Shown piece by piece: positions 11,354 through 19,121 of a stretch of DNA of 37,682 nt. Positions within the stretch are counted from its first letter, which is position 1; every line of letters begins with the position of its first letter. The DNA lies in assembly GCA_024709845.1 (NCBI GenBank), contig JANJVX010000108.1, positions 1 through 37,682 of the forward strand. The letters run 5' to 3'. The notes beneath the pieces were generated by a model. The model made no database searches. It was not told the origin of the DNA and was given only the letters and a program-made list of their open reading frames with translations. The position numbers and the translations under genes were made by a program. The DNA comes from Burkholderiaceae bacterium (GTDB taxonomy: Bacteria > Pseudomonadota > Gammaproteobacteria > Burkholderiales > Burkholderiaceae_C).

Positions 11354-12304
11354 CTACGGCTGCGCCCCAGGCCGCAGCGCCAACTGACGACCGGCAGGAC
11401 TGCCAGCGGCCAGAAACTTTTGCGGGTCCTGCGGCACGCCCTGCACCAGCACCTCGAAATGCAGGTGTGGCCCGGTGGAGCGCCCCGTGGTGCCCACCTC
11501 GGCGATTTTCTGACCCCGCCGCACCAGGTCACCCCGCTTGACGAGGACCTTCGAGGCATGTGCGTAGCGCGTGACAAGCTGGTTGCCGTGGTCCAGTTCG
11601 ACCATGTTGCCGAAGGCTGGGTGAAACTCCTGGGTCACCACCACGCCACCCGCAGCGGCGACGATGTCGGTTCCCACCTCCGCCGAAAAGTCCAGGCCCA
11701 TGTGGATCGCTCGCTGTCCCGTGAGCGGGTCGATGCGCCAGCCAAAGGCGGAACCAGGGGACTTGCCCGGAACAGGCGCCTGCGTGGGCACCATATGCTT
11801 GCGGATGTGCTGATCAAACAGCCGAGACTCCAGAACGGTCATCAGGTCGGTGCGCTGCCCCACCACCAGTTCCAGTTCGCTCAGAGTCGCCTCCAGCTCC
11901 TGCAGCGTCAGCGGACGGCTGGCCACCAAGGCACCGCCCTGCCCGGGAACGCGCGCTTTTTCCGCCGGAGGGGCCATGCCCGCCAGACCCGAGACACGTT
12001 CACCAAGAGACTCCAGCTCCACCATGCGGGCCTGCATTTCACCCACTTTGCGGGCCATGGCATCGAGGTTCTGGCGCATGAAAAGGTCGCGCTGGTCAAA
12101 TTCGTCCTGCACCACCAAGCGGACCAGTGAACCCACCACGGGCCAGCCTTCGCGCGCGCCCTTGAGGAACACCAGGTGGTACAACAGGGCCGCCACACAC
12201 ATCAGCAGCAGCGACGCGGCAAAGGCAGCTGCCACCAGACGCCCCCCCGTGAGATGAATGGTCCGGCTGCGCGCCAGCCGCGTGTCCATGATAATCAGCT
12301 GCAT
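11354..12304 (-). CDS. Membrane-anchored M23 family metallopeptidase
   Basis: Probable peptidoglycan endopeptidase or divisome/envelope regulator of the LytM/M23 type. The product is 316 residues. A single hydrophobic segment at about 22-47 follows a basic N-terminus and suggests an inner-membrane anchor with a periplasmic body. Residues about 60-165 are rich in charged heptads (coiled coil). The M23 domain covers about 185-300 with an intact zinc site: H201-x3-D205, H249 and H280-L-H282. ATG 12304 has a good Shine-Dalgarno (AGGAAA). The gene lies upstream of secA and divergent from the dciA-like gene, an arrangement frequent in betaproteobacteria. The catalytic residues are complete, so it is likely active rather than an EnvC/NlpD-type activator. 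Confidence 0.93.
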   Translation of the reverse strand: MQLIIMDTRLARSRTIHLTGGRLVAAAFAASLLLMCVAALLYHLVFLKGAREGWPVVGSLVRLVVQDEFDQRDLFMRQNLDAMARKVGEMQARMVELESLGERVSGLAGMAPPAEKARVPGQGGALVASRPLTLQELEATLSELELVVGQRTDLMTVLESRLFDQHIRKHMVPTQAPVPGKSPGSAFGWRIDPLTGQRAIHMGLDFSAEVGTDIVAAAGGVVVTQEFHPAFGNMVELDHGNQLVTRYAHASKVLVKRGDLVRRGQKIAEVGTTGRSTGPHLHFEVLVQGVPQDPQKFLAAGSPAGRQLALRPGAQP

Positions 12305-12329
12305 TCTTGATTTCCTGTGTCATCAGCCC

Positions 12330-12629
12330 ATGCACCGCCGCCACCACGCAGTCACGCTGCAGCAAGCCGCAGACGAGTCGCCCATGCTGGCACAGCTGGC
12401 GGCACTCACGCGTGAGTCAAGCGAACGGCTCCGGGCCGTGGAATCCCTCGTTCCGCCGGCACTGCGCCCGGCACTTCAGGCGGGCCCGATCGAAGGGCAG
12501 ACCTGGTGCATCGTGGTCAAAAGCAATGCGGCAGCGGCCAAGCTGCGTCAGTTGCTGCCTGCCATACAGGCCCATCTGCGCAGCAAAGGCTGGCAGGTTA
12601 ACGTGATTCGCCTGAAAATTCAAACCTGA
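12330..12629 (+). CDS. DUF721 (DciA-like) protein
   Basis: Small protein of the DUF721 family. DciA members help load the replicative helicase DnaB in bacteria that lack DnaC. The product from ATG 12330 is 99 residues and resembles the core domain, with the motif GQTWCIVVKSNAAAAKLRQLLP and a C-terminal VNVIRLKIQ strand. It is shorter than many DciA proteins, which carry extra disordered regions. The frame is open 24 codons upstream, but that part overlaps the divergent M23 gene. The two genes share a 25-base gap, so their regulatory elements must overlap the coding starts. The helicase-loader role is inferred from the family only. Confidence 0.8.
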   Translation: MHRRHHAVTLQQAADESPMLAQLAALTRESSERLRAVESLVPPALRPALQAGPIEGQTWCIVVKSNAAAAKLRQLLPAIQAHLRSKGWQVNVIRLKIQT

Positions 12630-12635
12630 AACGCC

Positions 12636-12660
12636 AAAAAACCAGGGCAAACCCTTGATT
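12636..12660 (-). terminator. Weak intrinsic terminator downstream of the ABC permease
   Basis: On the minus strand a short AGGG-TTTG-CCCT hairpin is followed by GG and six T residues (12637-12651). It sits immediately after the permease stop and before the convergent dciA-like stop. The stem is only four pairs, so this is a tentative call. Confidence 0.4.
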
Positions 12661-14363
12661 CAAGAGCGATTCCGTAGCGTGCGGCTGAGCAGTATCACCG
12701 GTACCAGCCCCACCAGCACCAGTGCCAGCGAAGGCAGAGCCGCCTCGCCCAGGCGCTCATCCCGGGCCAGCTGGTAAGCCACCACAGCCAGCGTGTCGCT
12801 GTTGAAGGGGCGCAGCACCATGGTGGCGGGCAATTCCTTCATCACATCGACAAACACCAGCAGCGCCGCCGCCGCGGTGGATCGGCGCAGCAGCGGCCAG
12901 TGCACCCGTGTCAGCAGGCGGCGGCTGCCCGCGCCCAGCATGCGCGCCGAATCATCCAGGCTGCCTGGAATACGGGCATAGCCACTCTGCACCGATTGCA
13001 ATGCCACCGCGCAAAACCGCACCAGATAGGCCCAGACGATGCCCACCGCCGTGGTGGTGACCAGCGCGCCCACCCCCCAGTGCGGCACCCGCCCCTGCAG
13101 CCAGCCCACGGGCAGCAGCAGGCCGACCACGATCACCGCACCCGGCACCGCATAGCCCACGCCTGCCAGCCGCACCACGCCGCGCGTCAGCAGATCAGGG
13201 CGCCGCCGCACGGCAAAGGCCAGCGCCAGCGCCACGGCCACGGCCAGCGCGGATGCAATGCCTCCCAGGCGCACACTGTTCCAGGCCCATTCCAGAAAGC
13301 GCTCCCAGGGCAGCACCGACCAGTCGGCGGCCAGCGGACGCAGCATGAAGACCACTGGCGCCACGAAACCCATGAGTACCGGCAGCGCACACACAACCCA
13401 GGCCAGCAAGAGCCGCCCGCCGCGCAGTGGCACAGGCTGCGCCTCGGCGCCGCCGGCATGGCCGCGCGGCGCGGCAAAGCGCATGCGGCGCTGTGCGCGG
13501 TGCTCCAGCCACAGCAGAAACAGCACCAATGCCAGCAGCATGGTCGAGAGCTGGGCCGCTGCCGTCCGGTTGTCCATGGACAGCCAGGCTTTGAGAATGC
13601 CGGTGGTGAAGGTCTGGATGCCGAAGTAGCTGGTCCCGCCAACGTCGGCCAGGGTCTCCATCAGCACCAATGCCACCCCGGCGGCCACAGCCGGGCGGGC
13701 CAGGGGCAGCGCGATGGTGGTGATGCGCCGCGACAGTGGTGCACCCAGCAGGCGCGCGGCCTCCATCAGGTGTGCTGCGCGCTCGCCCAGCGCGGTACGG
13801 GCCAGCAAATACACATACGGGTAGAGCGAGAACAGAAACACCCAGATGGCCCCCCAGAGGCTGCGCACCTCGGGCAGCAATCGCCCTTCAAGGCCGAAGG
13901 TTTCGCGCAGCCCCACCTGCAGCGGCCCGCTGAACTGCAGGAAATCGGTATAGGCATATGCCGTGACGTATGCGGGCATGGCCAAGGGCAGCAGCAGCAG
14001 CCATTCAAACACCCTGCGTCCGGGAAACTCGAACAAGGTCACGACCGCTGCGGTGGCCGTTCCGACCACGGCGGCGCCCACCCCGACCCACAACGCCAGC
14101 CAGAGCGTGGTCCACACATAGCCCGGCAACACGGTGGCCGCCATCTCGCGCAGGATGGCCCCCGCGCTGACTTCGGTCTGCCCCCAGGGCAGCCATGCAC
14201 CCAGCAACGCCAGCACCGGCAGCGACAGCATGCCAGCCAGCAGAAGCAAAGGAACAATGCGCAGGGCAGCGAGGAGGCGTGGCAAGGTAAGCGGCTCGGT
14301 CAGCAAGAAAAAATTGCAGCAGGTCTTGCCGCCAGCGCCCGCCAAGGGCGCCCACAAATACAA
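12660..14363 (-). CDS. Iron(III)-type ABC transporter permease (FbpB/SfuB-like, two-domain)
   Basis: Inner-membrane permease of the ferric-iron or polyamine/thiamine (BPD) type, with two fused membrane domains and about twelve hydrophobic segments. The length is up to 567 residues. Two EAA-type loops are visible, one per half: MEAARLLGAPLSRRITTIALP in the first (residues about 195-215) and DDSARMLGAGSRRLLTRVHWP in the second. These contact the ATPase. The frame begins at TTG 14363, which is doubtful; the first clearly membrane-like stretch starts near LPRLLAALRIVPLLLL, so a start 20-30 codons later is possible. It is transcribed away from its probable ATPase (14408). No periplasmic binding protein is seen nearby. 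The iron specificity is inferred from similarity of architecture. Confidence 0.85.
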   Translation of the reverse strand: MYLWAPLAGAGGKTCCNFFLLTEPLTLPRLLAALRIVPLLLLAGMLSLPVLALLGAWLPWGQTEVSAGAILREMAATVLPGYVWTTLWLALWVGVGAAVVGTATAAVVTLFEFPGRRVFEWLLLLPLAMPAYVTAYAYTDFLQFSGPLQVGLRETFGLEGRLLPEVRSLWGAIWVFLFSLYPYVYLLARTALGERAAHLMEAARLLGAPLSRRITTIALPLARPAVAAGVALVLMETLADVGGTSYFGIQTFTTGILKAWLSMDNRTAAAQLSTMLLALVLFLLWLEHRAQRRMRFAAPRGHAGGAEAQPVPLRGGRLLLAWVVCALPVLMGFVAPVVFMLRPLAADWSVLPWERFLEWAWNSVRLGGIASALAVAVALALAFAVRRRPDLLTRGVVRLAGVGYAVPGAVIVVGLLLPVGWLQGRVPHWGVGALVTTTAVGIVWAYLVRFCAVALQSVQSGYARIPGSLDDSARMLGAGSRRLLTRVHWPLLRRSTAAAALLVFVDVMKELPATMVLRPFNSDTLAVVAYQLARDERLGEAALPSLALVLVGLVPVILLSRTLRNRS

Positions 14364-14407
14364 ATGCGAATTCTAAGCATTCGGGGCTGCAGACCTACAA
14401 TCGACCA
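14363..14407. promoter_or_regulatory. Divergent promoter region with 19-bp Fur-like palindrome
   Basis: The gap between permease and ATPase contains AATGCGAATTCTAAGCATT at 14363-14381, with inverted arms AATGC/GCATT spaced by nine bases. Its length and AT-rich arms resemble a Fur box. A -10-like TACAAT (14396-14401, plus strand) lies seven bases before the ATPase ATG. A -10-like TAGAAT (14370-14375, minus strand) overlaps the palindrome. Neither has a good -35 at 17 bases. The regulator assignment is a hypothesis. Confidence 0.4.
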
Positions 14408-15475
14408 ATGTTCCTAGAGGTTTCCCAACTTGAAGTGCGTTACGGCAACCAGCCACAGGCCGCCGTGCAAGGCGTTTCGCTGGGCCTGAGCGCGGGCCAG
14501 ATCGGCGTACTGATAGGCCCCTCGGGCTGCGGGAAGACCACACTGCTGCGCGCCGTGGCGGGGCTCGAACCCGTGGCGGCAGGCGCCATCCGCCTGAGCA
14601 AGCATACGGTGGGCAGCCCGCAGTACAGCGTGCCCCCCGAACAGCGGCGCATCGGCATGGTGTTCCAGGACTACGCCCTGTTTCCGCACCTGAGCGTGGG
14701 GCGCAACGTGGCCTTCGGCATCCACGGACTGCCCCGCGCCGAACAGGCTGCGCGCGTGGCCGAGGTGCTGCAACTGGTGGGCCTGGAAGGCAGCGAACAG
14801 CGCTACCCACACGAACTCTCGGGCGGCCAGCAGCAGCGCGTGGCCCTGGCCCGCGCCCTGGCGCCGCGCCCCCAGCTCATGCTGCTGGACGAGCCCTTCT
14901 CCAACCTCGACGTGGACCTGCGCGAGCGCCTGGCGCACGAGGTGCGCGGCATTCTGAAGGCCGCCGGGGCCACTGCGCTGTTCGTCACGCACGACCAGCT
15001 TGAAGCCTTCGCCATCGGTGATGTGATCGGCGTGATGCACCAGGGCCGGCTGCACCAGTGGGACGATGCCTACACCCTCTACCACCGACCCGCCACACGC
15101 TTCGTGGCCGACTTCATTGGCCATGGTGTGTTTGCCCCCGCCACGCTGGTGCAGCAAGGCAGCAGCGTGGTGGTGCGCACGCCGCTGGGCGACCTGGGCA
15201 ACCTCACCGAATGCCCGCTGCCGACCAGCTACCCCGCAGGTGAATGCGATGTGCTGCTGCGCGCTGACGACATCGTGCACGACGATGCAGCACCGGTGCA
15301 GGCGCAGATCGTGCGCAAGTCATTCCGGGGCTCTGAATTCCTCTACACCCTGCGCCTGGACAACGGCCAGACCCTGCTGGCCCATGTGCCCAGCCACCAC
15401 GACCACGCCATTGGCGAATGGATTGGCATCCGCGCCCTCGTGGACCATGTCGTGACCTTCGACCGATCGGTCTGA
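14408..15475 (+). CDS. ABC transporter ATP-binding protein (FbpC-like)
   Basis: Cytoplasmic ATPase that would energise the divergent two-domain permease. The product is 355 residues. Walker [10 protein letters not shown] is at about 38-46, the Q loop at [13 protein letters not shown], the signature LSGGQQQR near 138-145, Walker [13 protein letters not shown] and the switch His in FVTHDQ. The last 110 residues form a TOBE-type regulatory domain, as in FbpC and PotA proteins. No Shine-Dalgarno is visible before ATG 14408, and a TACAAT hexamer seven bases upstream would give an almost leaderless transcript. It converges on the Yip1-like gene across a strong hairpin. Iron as substrate is inferred; sulfate-, spermidine- and phosphonate-type ATPases look similar. 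Confidence 0.9.
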   Translation: MFLEVSQLEVRYGNQPQAAVQGVSLGLSAGQIGVLIGPSGCGKTTLLRAVAGLEPVAAGAIRLSKHTVGSPQYSVPPEQRRIGMVFQDYALFPHLSVGRNVAFGIHGLPRAEQAARVAEVLQLVGLEGSEQRYPHELSGGQQQRVALARALAPRPQLMLLDEPFSNLDVDLRERLAHEVRGILKAAGATALFVTHDQLEAFAIGDVIGVMHQGRLHQWDDAYTLYHRPATRFVADFIGHGVFAPATLVQQGSSVVVRTPLGDLGNLTECPLPTSYPAGECDVLLRADDIVHDDAAPVQAQIVRKSFRGSEFLYTLRLDNGQTLLAHVPSHHDHAIGEWIGIRALVDHVVTFDRSV

Positions 15476-15525
15476 TTTTTCATGCCAAAACGTCCAAAAA
15501 TCCCACAAACATTGCGGTTGCAGCT

Positions 15526-15542
15526 ACTAGATCAGTAGCACC
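15526..15542. repeat. Small perfect palindrome between convergent genes
   Basis: GCTACT and AGTAGC flank a 5-base centre AGATC. It is preceded by CA and followed by ACC, resembling the AGCTATCAA/TTGATAG tail seen in repeat copy C. It may be a degenerate remnant of the same family. No function can be assigned. Confidence 0.45.
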
Positions 15543-15552
15543 ACACCGCAGG

Positions 15553-15596
15553 GGCACGGGGCGCCGGTCCTGACGTCTGCGGACCGGGGCCGTGCC
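15553..15596. terminator. Strong GC-rich hairpin between convergent genes
   Basis: GGCACGG (15553-15559) pairs with CCGTGCC (15590-15596), and CCGGTCC (15564-15570) pairs with GGACCGG (15581-15587). The two stems are separated by a small asymmetric internal loop (four bases against two) and closed by a 10-base loop. It lies four bases beyond the Yip1-like stop and after the ABC ATPase gene. It has no T run on either side, so termination would be Rho-dependent or the hairpin protects 3' ends. Confidence 0.55.
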
Positions 15597-15600
15597 GTCC

Positions 15601-16827
15601 TCAGGACTTGCGCTGCAGCCCCTCCAGGGCCGATAGATTGACCTGCGACATGAGGCTGCGCACCACCCCAATGCCCATGCCATCGGCATCCAGGCTGACC
15701 ACGATGCCGTTTTTCAGCATCACCCTGAATTCCGCATGGCTGCCATCCTTCTGGTAGCGCTGGTGCAGGGTCCGGCCACCTTCCTGCCATGTTTTTTCCG
15801 CATGGTGCGGGTCCTCCTTTTCACCCTGCGCCATGCCCATGGCCAGCGCGGCCATCTGACCCAGACCGCCCATGTCGGTGATCTCCAGGCGCACCTCGGT
15901 CTGGCCGTTGCTGTATTGCGCGCTGGCCTGGCTGGTGGGCAAACCCAGGGCCGCGCCATCCTGCACGTCAAAACCGGTGCGCGCCATGTCCGCCAGTTGC
16001 TCGGGCAACTCGGCCTTGAGCGACTGCGCCGGGATGACCTGCCCGCCCCCGAGCATACCTGCCGCAGCCGCGGCGGCGTTGCCCGTCGCCGCCGCGATGG
16101 CGGCCGGGTCCTGGCTTTTCTGCGCCTGTTCCATCTGGCGTGCGGCTTCCTCGATCTTTTTGCTGGCCGCTTCCAGCCCCGCCGTGTCAATGCGCACCGA
16201 GCCACCGGGAGTTTCAACCGAAATCGACGGCGCACCGGCGCTGCCCAGCAGCGCTCCACCACGGGGCATGAAGATACTGCCTACCGCGCCCATCACCAGC
16301 CCCATCACGATGGCGGCGACCAGCACCACAGCCGTGTAAGCCAGGGTTTTTTCACCCGGATTTTTCATCAGCACAGGCAACCCGGTATACAGAAGGTAGA
16401 CCGAGTACAGCGCAGCCAGCAGCCCCAGCATGGCCAGCGACGGCAGCAAGCTGAATACGCCACCCAGCATGGCGGCCGTGCTGGCATACACCACCAGCTT
16501 CAGCGCCTGAATCGTGCTCTTCTGTCCGCCAAAGGCAGGGGCCAGGGCATCGACGATCAGCGCCAGCACGAACACCCCCACCAGGCTCATCACGTACGAC
16601 ACCACCATGCCTGCAAGCCCCGAGAGCAGGGGCACGCGCAGGGACACGCCAAAGCCCCCCACGCCGATCAACGACATGCCGACGAATCCGCAAACGGCGG
16701 GGATGGCCGCCAGAATCATCACATAGCGGGTGTACAGGCCCGCTGCATCGGCCTGCTCGGCCTCGATGGTGTCCCAGGTTTGCCTGGGTTGAAGAAGAAT
16801 GCTCTTGGCGCGTTCAATGATGTCCAT
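15601..16827 (-). CDS. Yip1-family membrane protein with extra C-terminal domain
   Basis: Membrane protein of unknown function. The product is 408 residues from ATG 16827, which has a strong Shine-Dalgarno (GGGAGGGCACC before ATG). The first about 235 residues match the bacterial Yip1/YIP family: the short cytoplasmic MDIIERAKSILLQPRQTWD start, then five or six hydrophobic segments with glycine-rich turns. The remaining about 170 residues are soluble: an Ala/Gln-rich helical stretch (about 265-310, AASKKIEEAARQMEQAQ) and a mixed alpha/beta region with VRLEITDMGGLGQMAALAMGM and a final HAEFRVMLKNGIVVSLDADG. I do not recognise this second half. It is the first gene of the minus-strand side after the ABC ATPase and may be transcribed alone. 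Confidence 0.8.
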   Translation of the reverse strand: MDIIERAKSILLQPRQTWDTIEAEQADAAGLYTRYVMILAAIPAVCGFVGMSLIGVGGFGVSLRVPLLSGLAGMVVSYVMSLVGVFVLALIVDALAPAFGGQKSTIQALKLVVYASTAAMLGGVFSLLPSLAMLGLLAALYSVYLLYTGLPVLMKNPGEKTLAYTAVVLVAAIVMGLVMGAVGSIFMPRGGALLGSAGAPSISVETPGGSVRIDTAGLEAASKKIEEAARQMEQAQKSQDPAAIAAATGNAAAAAAGMLGGGQVIPAQSLKAELPEQLADMARTGFDVQDGAALGLPTSQASAQYSNGQTEVRLEITDMGGLGQMAALAMGMAQGEKEDPHHAEKTWQEGGRTLHQRYQKDGSHAEFRVMLKNGIVVSLDADGMGIGVVRSLMSQVNLSALEGLQRKS

Positions 16828-17005
16828 GGTGCCCTCCCGGCAGTGAAAGAAATCCGTGTGCGAGACACAGACCGGAAAGGTGCGGACGATAAGGTAATAC
16901 ATTGCCGCCATCGCGCGCCAGCGGATTCAAGACAATCCAATTCGTGCGATATGCACGCTTTTGCCGTCAGATGCCCACCCAAACGGCCATCGCTCTGGCG
17001 AACGA

Positions 17006-17794
17006 TCAGCTGCGTCGCAGGCTGTCAACCGTGCGGTGCAGATGCAGCGCCCACATGCGCCGGTCCCGGCCATTCGCCTGCTCGGACATGCCGAAATGCA
17101 CGATCGCCACGATGGGCGGCGCGCACAAGGTCCGCCAGATCGAGCCGATCAGGGTTTCGTCGCCAATATAGCTGGGGGCAAAACAGGTGGCACCGCTGGC
17201 CTGGTCCGTAAAGCGCAGGCCCACCGGCTGCACGGCCGCGTCAGCCAGCACCGCGGCCTGCAGCAGATTGGCATGGAAGGGCAGCATCTCGCGCCCGTCC
17301 CCGGTGGTGCCCTCCGGGAATACGGCCAGCACCTCGCCCTGCTCCAGGGCCTGGTGCATCGTGCGCACCAGGCGCATGGCATCGCGGCGCACGTTGCGCT
17401 CGATGTAGAGCGTGCCCGCTGCCGTGGCCAGCGCGCCGATCAGAGGCCAGCCCTGCACGTCCGACTTGGAGACAAAACGGCAGTAGCGCGCCGCGTGCAG
17501 CACCGGAATGTCCAGCCAGGAAAGGTGATTCGCCACCAGCATCACCGGCCCCCCCGCTGGCGGCTGGCCCCGGATGGCCAGCGACACCCCGGCACAGGCC
17601 AGCAGCTTCAGCGACCATGCCTGCACACGCATCTGCTGCTGCTCGGGCGACAGCGCCGGAAAACGAAACGCGACGGTCCACAGGCCCAGGAGGATGTGCG
17701 CCGCCAGACGCAGCAGACGCCAGCAGGCTTTGAAATGTTTCACGCCGGGCAGCGTTCCAGAGGTCCGTGCACCACCGCCGGGCACCATCCACAT
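17006..17794 (-). CDS. Lysophospholipid acyltransferase (PlsC-like)
   Basis: Membrane-bound acyltransferase of the PlsC/LPLAT superfamily, likely 1-acyl-sn-glycerol-3-phosphate acyltransferase or a relative. The product is about 262 residues. The catalytic HxxxxD motif is NHLSWLD (H90, D95), and the substrate-binding motif is FPEGTTG (about 159-165). One hydrophobic segment precedes the domain. The start is uncertain: ATG 17794, ATG 17788 and GTG 17743 (giving VKHFKACWRLLRLAAHILL) are all possible, and none has a clear Shine-Dalgarno. It lies 23 bases downstream of the pyrC' stop, so it is probably the last gene of the yqgE-ruvX-pyrRBC' operon, as in pseudomonads and many betaproteobacteria. 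Confidence 0.88.
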   Translation of the reverse strand: MWMVPGGGARTSGTLPGVKHFKACWRLLRLAAHILLGLWTVAFRFPALSPEQQQMRVQAWSLKLLACAGVSLAIRGQPPAGGPVMLVANHLSWLDIPVLHAARYCRFVSKSDVQGWPLIGALATAAGTLYIERNVRRDAMRLVRTMHQALEQGEVLAVFPEGTTGDGREMLPFHANLLQAAVLADAAVQPVGLRFTDQASGATCFAPSYIGDETLIGSIWRTLCAPPIVAIVHFGMSEQANGRDRRMWALHLHRTVDSLRRS

Positions 17795-17817
17795 CCGAGC
17801 CGCGCAGGCATCTCTGC

Positions 17818-19113
17818 TCAGCCCCGGTCGAAGGCGATCTGGCCGCCCACCAGGGTACAGCGCACGCGGCCAGGCAATTCGTAGCCCGAAAAAGGCGTGT
17901 GCTTTCCCTGGCTGCGCAGCGCACCGGCCTGCACGGCCCAGGCGTCCTGCGGGTCCACGATGCAGACATCCCCCACACCGCCTTCGACCAGCTGGCCCAC
18001 GCTGGCCTGCAGCGTGCCCAGGGCGCTGCCCAGCACGCGCGCGGGCTCGCTGGTGACCACGGCCAGAGCGCGTGCCAGCGGCACACCGCCGTCCTGCGAC
18101 CACTTGAGCGCCAGGCTCAGCAGCAGCTCCAGGCCCGTGGCGCCGGGCTCTGCTTCGGCAAAAGGCAGGGTCTTGGCATCCTCGTCCACGGGGGTGTGGT
18201 CGGACACCAGGGCATCGATGGTTCCATCGCGCAGGGCGGCCTGCAGGGCATCGCGGTCGCGCTGCTGCCGCAGGGGCGGTGTCAACCGGGCCCGGCTGTC
18301 AAAAAAGCCGATATCGGTATCGGTGAGCATCAGCGAGTTGACGCTGACATCGCACGTCACCTTCAGGCCTTCCGCACGGGCCTGGCGCACCAGGGCCACG
18401 CCCGCTGCGCTGGAGATGCGGCACAGATGCACGCGCGCATCGGTGCTCTTGAGCAGCTCGAAGATGGTGTGCAGCGCAATCGTTTCTGCGGCCACCGGCA
18501 CGCCGGACAGGCCCAGCCGCGTGGCCAGCGCACCGGCCGCCGCCACGCCCTTGCCCAGGTGCAGCTCCTGCGGGCGCAACCACACGGTGTAGCCATAGGT
18601 GGCGGCATATTGCAGGGCACGCTGCAGCACCTGGGTGCTGGACAGCGGCACCTCGGCCTGCCCGAAGCCCACGCAGCCCGACTCGGTGAGTTCGGCCATC
18701 TCGGTCAGCACCTCGCCAGCGAGGCCACGCGTGAGCGCGCCCAGCGGGAACAGGCGTGCCTGGTGCAGCTTTTCGGCGCGGAACTTGAGCATTTCCACCA
18801 GGCCGGGCTCGTCGAGCACCGGGTCGGTGTCGGGCGGGCAGACCAGGCTGGTCACGCCACCGGCCACGGCCGCCGCCATCTCGGATTCGAGCATGCCTTC
18901 ATGCTCGTGGCCCGGCTCGCGCAGGCGCGCTGCCAGGTCGACCAGGCCAGGCAGCACAAGGCAACCCGCGGCATCGATGCTGCGGTTGGGCGCGAAGTCG
19001 GGTGGCACGCGCCCGATGCCCACGATGCGGCCTGCCGCGAGAGCCACGTCGCACACCTTGTCAAACCCGCTGGCAGGGTCAATCACCCGGCCGCCGTGGA
19101 TCAGTATCTTCAT
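17818..19113 (-). CDS. pyrC': PyrC' (PyrX), non-catalytic dihydroorotase-like subunit of aspartate transcarbamoylase
   Basis: Dihydroorotase homologue of class I. The product is 431 residues from ATG 19113. The metal-binding DxHxHxRxPG motif of active enzymes is replaced by DLAARLREPG (A61, R63). The later histidine regions are also altered (HLCRISSA and DVSVNSLML, where active enzymes have HLS and PHHL). The aspartate in LVSDHTPVDED is kept. This is the pattern of the inactive PyrC' that supports the PyrB dodecamer in Pseudomonas. It follows pyrB after 81 bases that hold repeat copy B. A separate catalytic pyrC should exist elsewhere in the genome. The lack of activity is inferred from the missing ligands. 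Confidence 0.88.
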   Translation of the reverse strand: MKILIHGGRVIDPASGFDKVCDVALAAGRIVGIGRVPPDFAPNRSIDAAGCLVLPGLVDLAARLREPGHEHEGMLESEMAAAVAGGVTSLVCPPDTDPVLDEPGLVEMLKFRAEKLHQARLFPLGALTRGLAGEVLTEMAELTESGCVGFGQAEVPLSSTQVLQRALQYAATYGYTVWLRPQELHLGKGVAAAGALATRLGLSGVPVAAETIALHTIFELLKSTDARVHLCRISSAAGVALVRQARAEGLKVTCDVSVNSLMLTDTDIGFFDSRARLTPPLRQQRDRDALQAALRDGTIDALVSDHTPVDEDAKTLPFAEAEPGATGLELLLSLALKWSQDGGVPLARALAVVTSEPARVLGSALGTLQASVGQLVEGGVGDVCIVDPQDAWAVQAGALRSQGKHTPFSGYELPGRVRCTLVGGQIAFDRG

Positions 19114-19121
19114 GATTTCAA

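Noticed and set aside
12900-14417. A 505-codon plus-strand frame rich in Gln, His and Pro opposite the ABC permease
   Set aside because: The composition is that of a reversed membrane protein gene, and the permease on the other strand has EAA loops and regular hydrophobic segments.
15736-17211. A 491-codon plus-strand frame opposite the Yip1-like and acyltransferase genes
   Set aside because: It spans two genes and their gap on the other strand, lacks any domain and has His/Gln-rich shadow composition.
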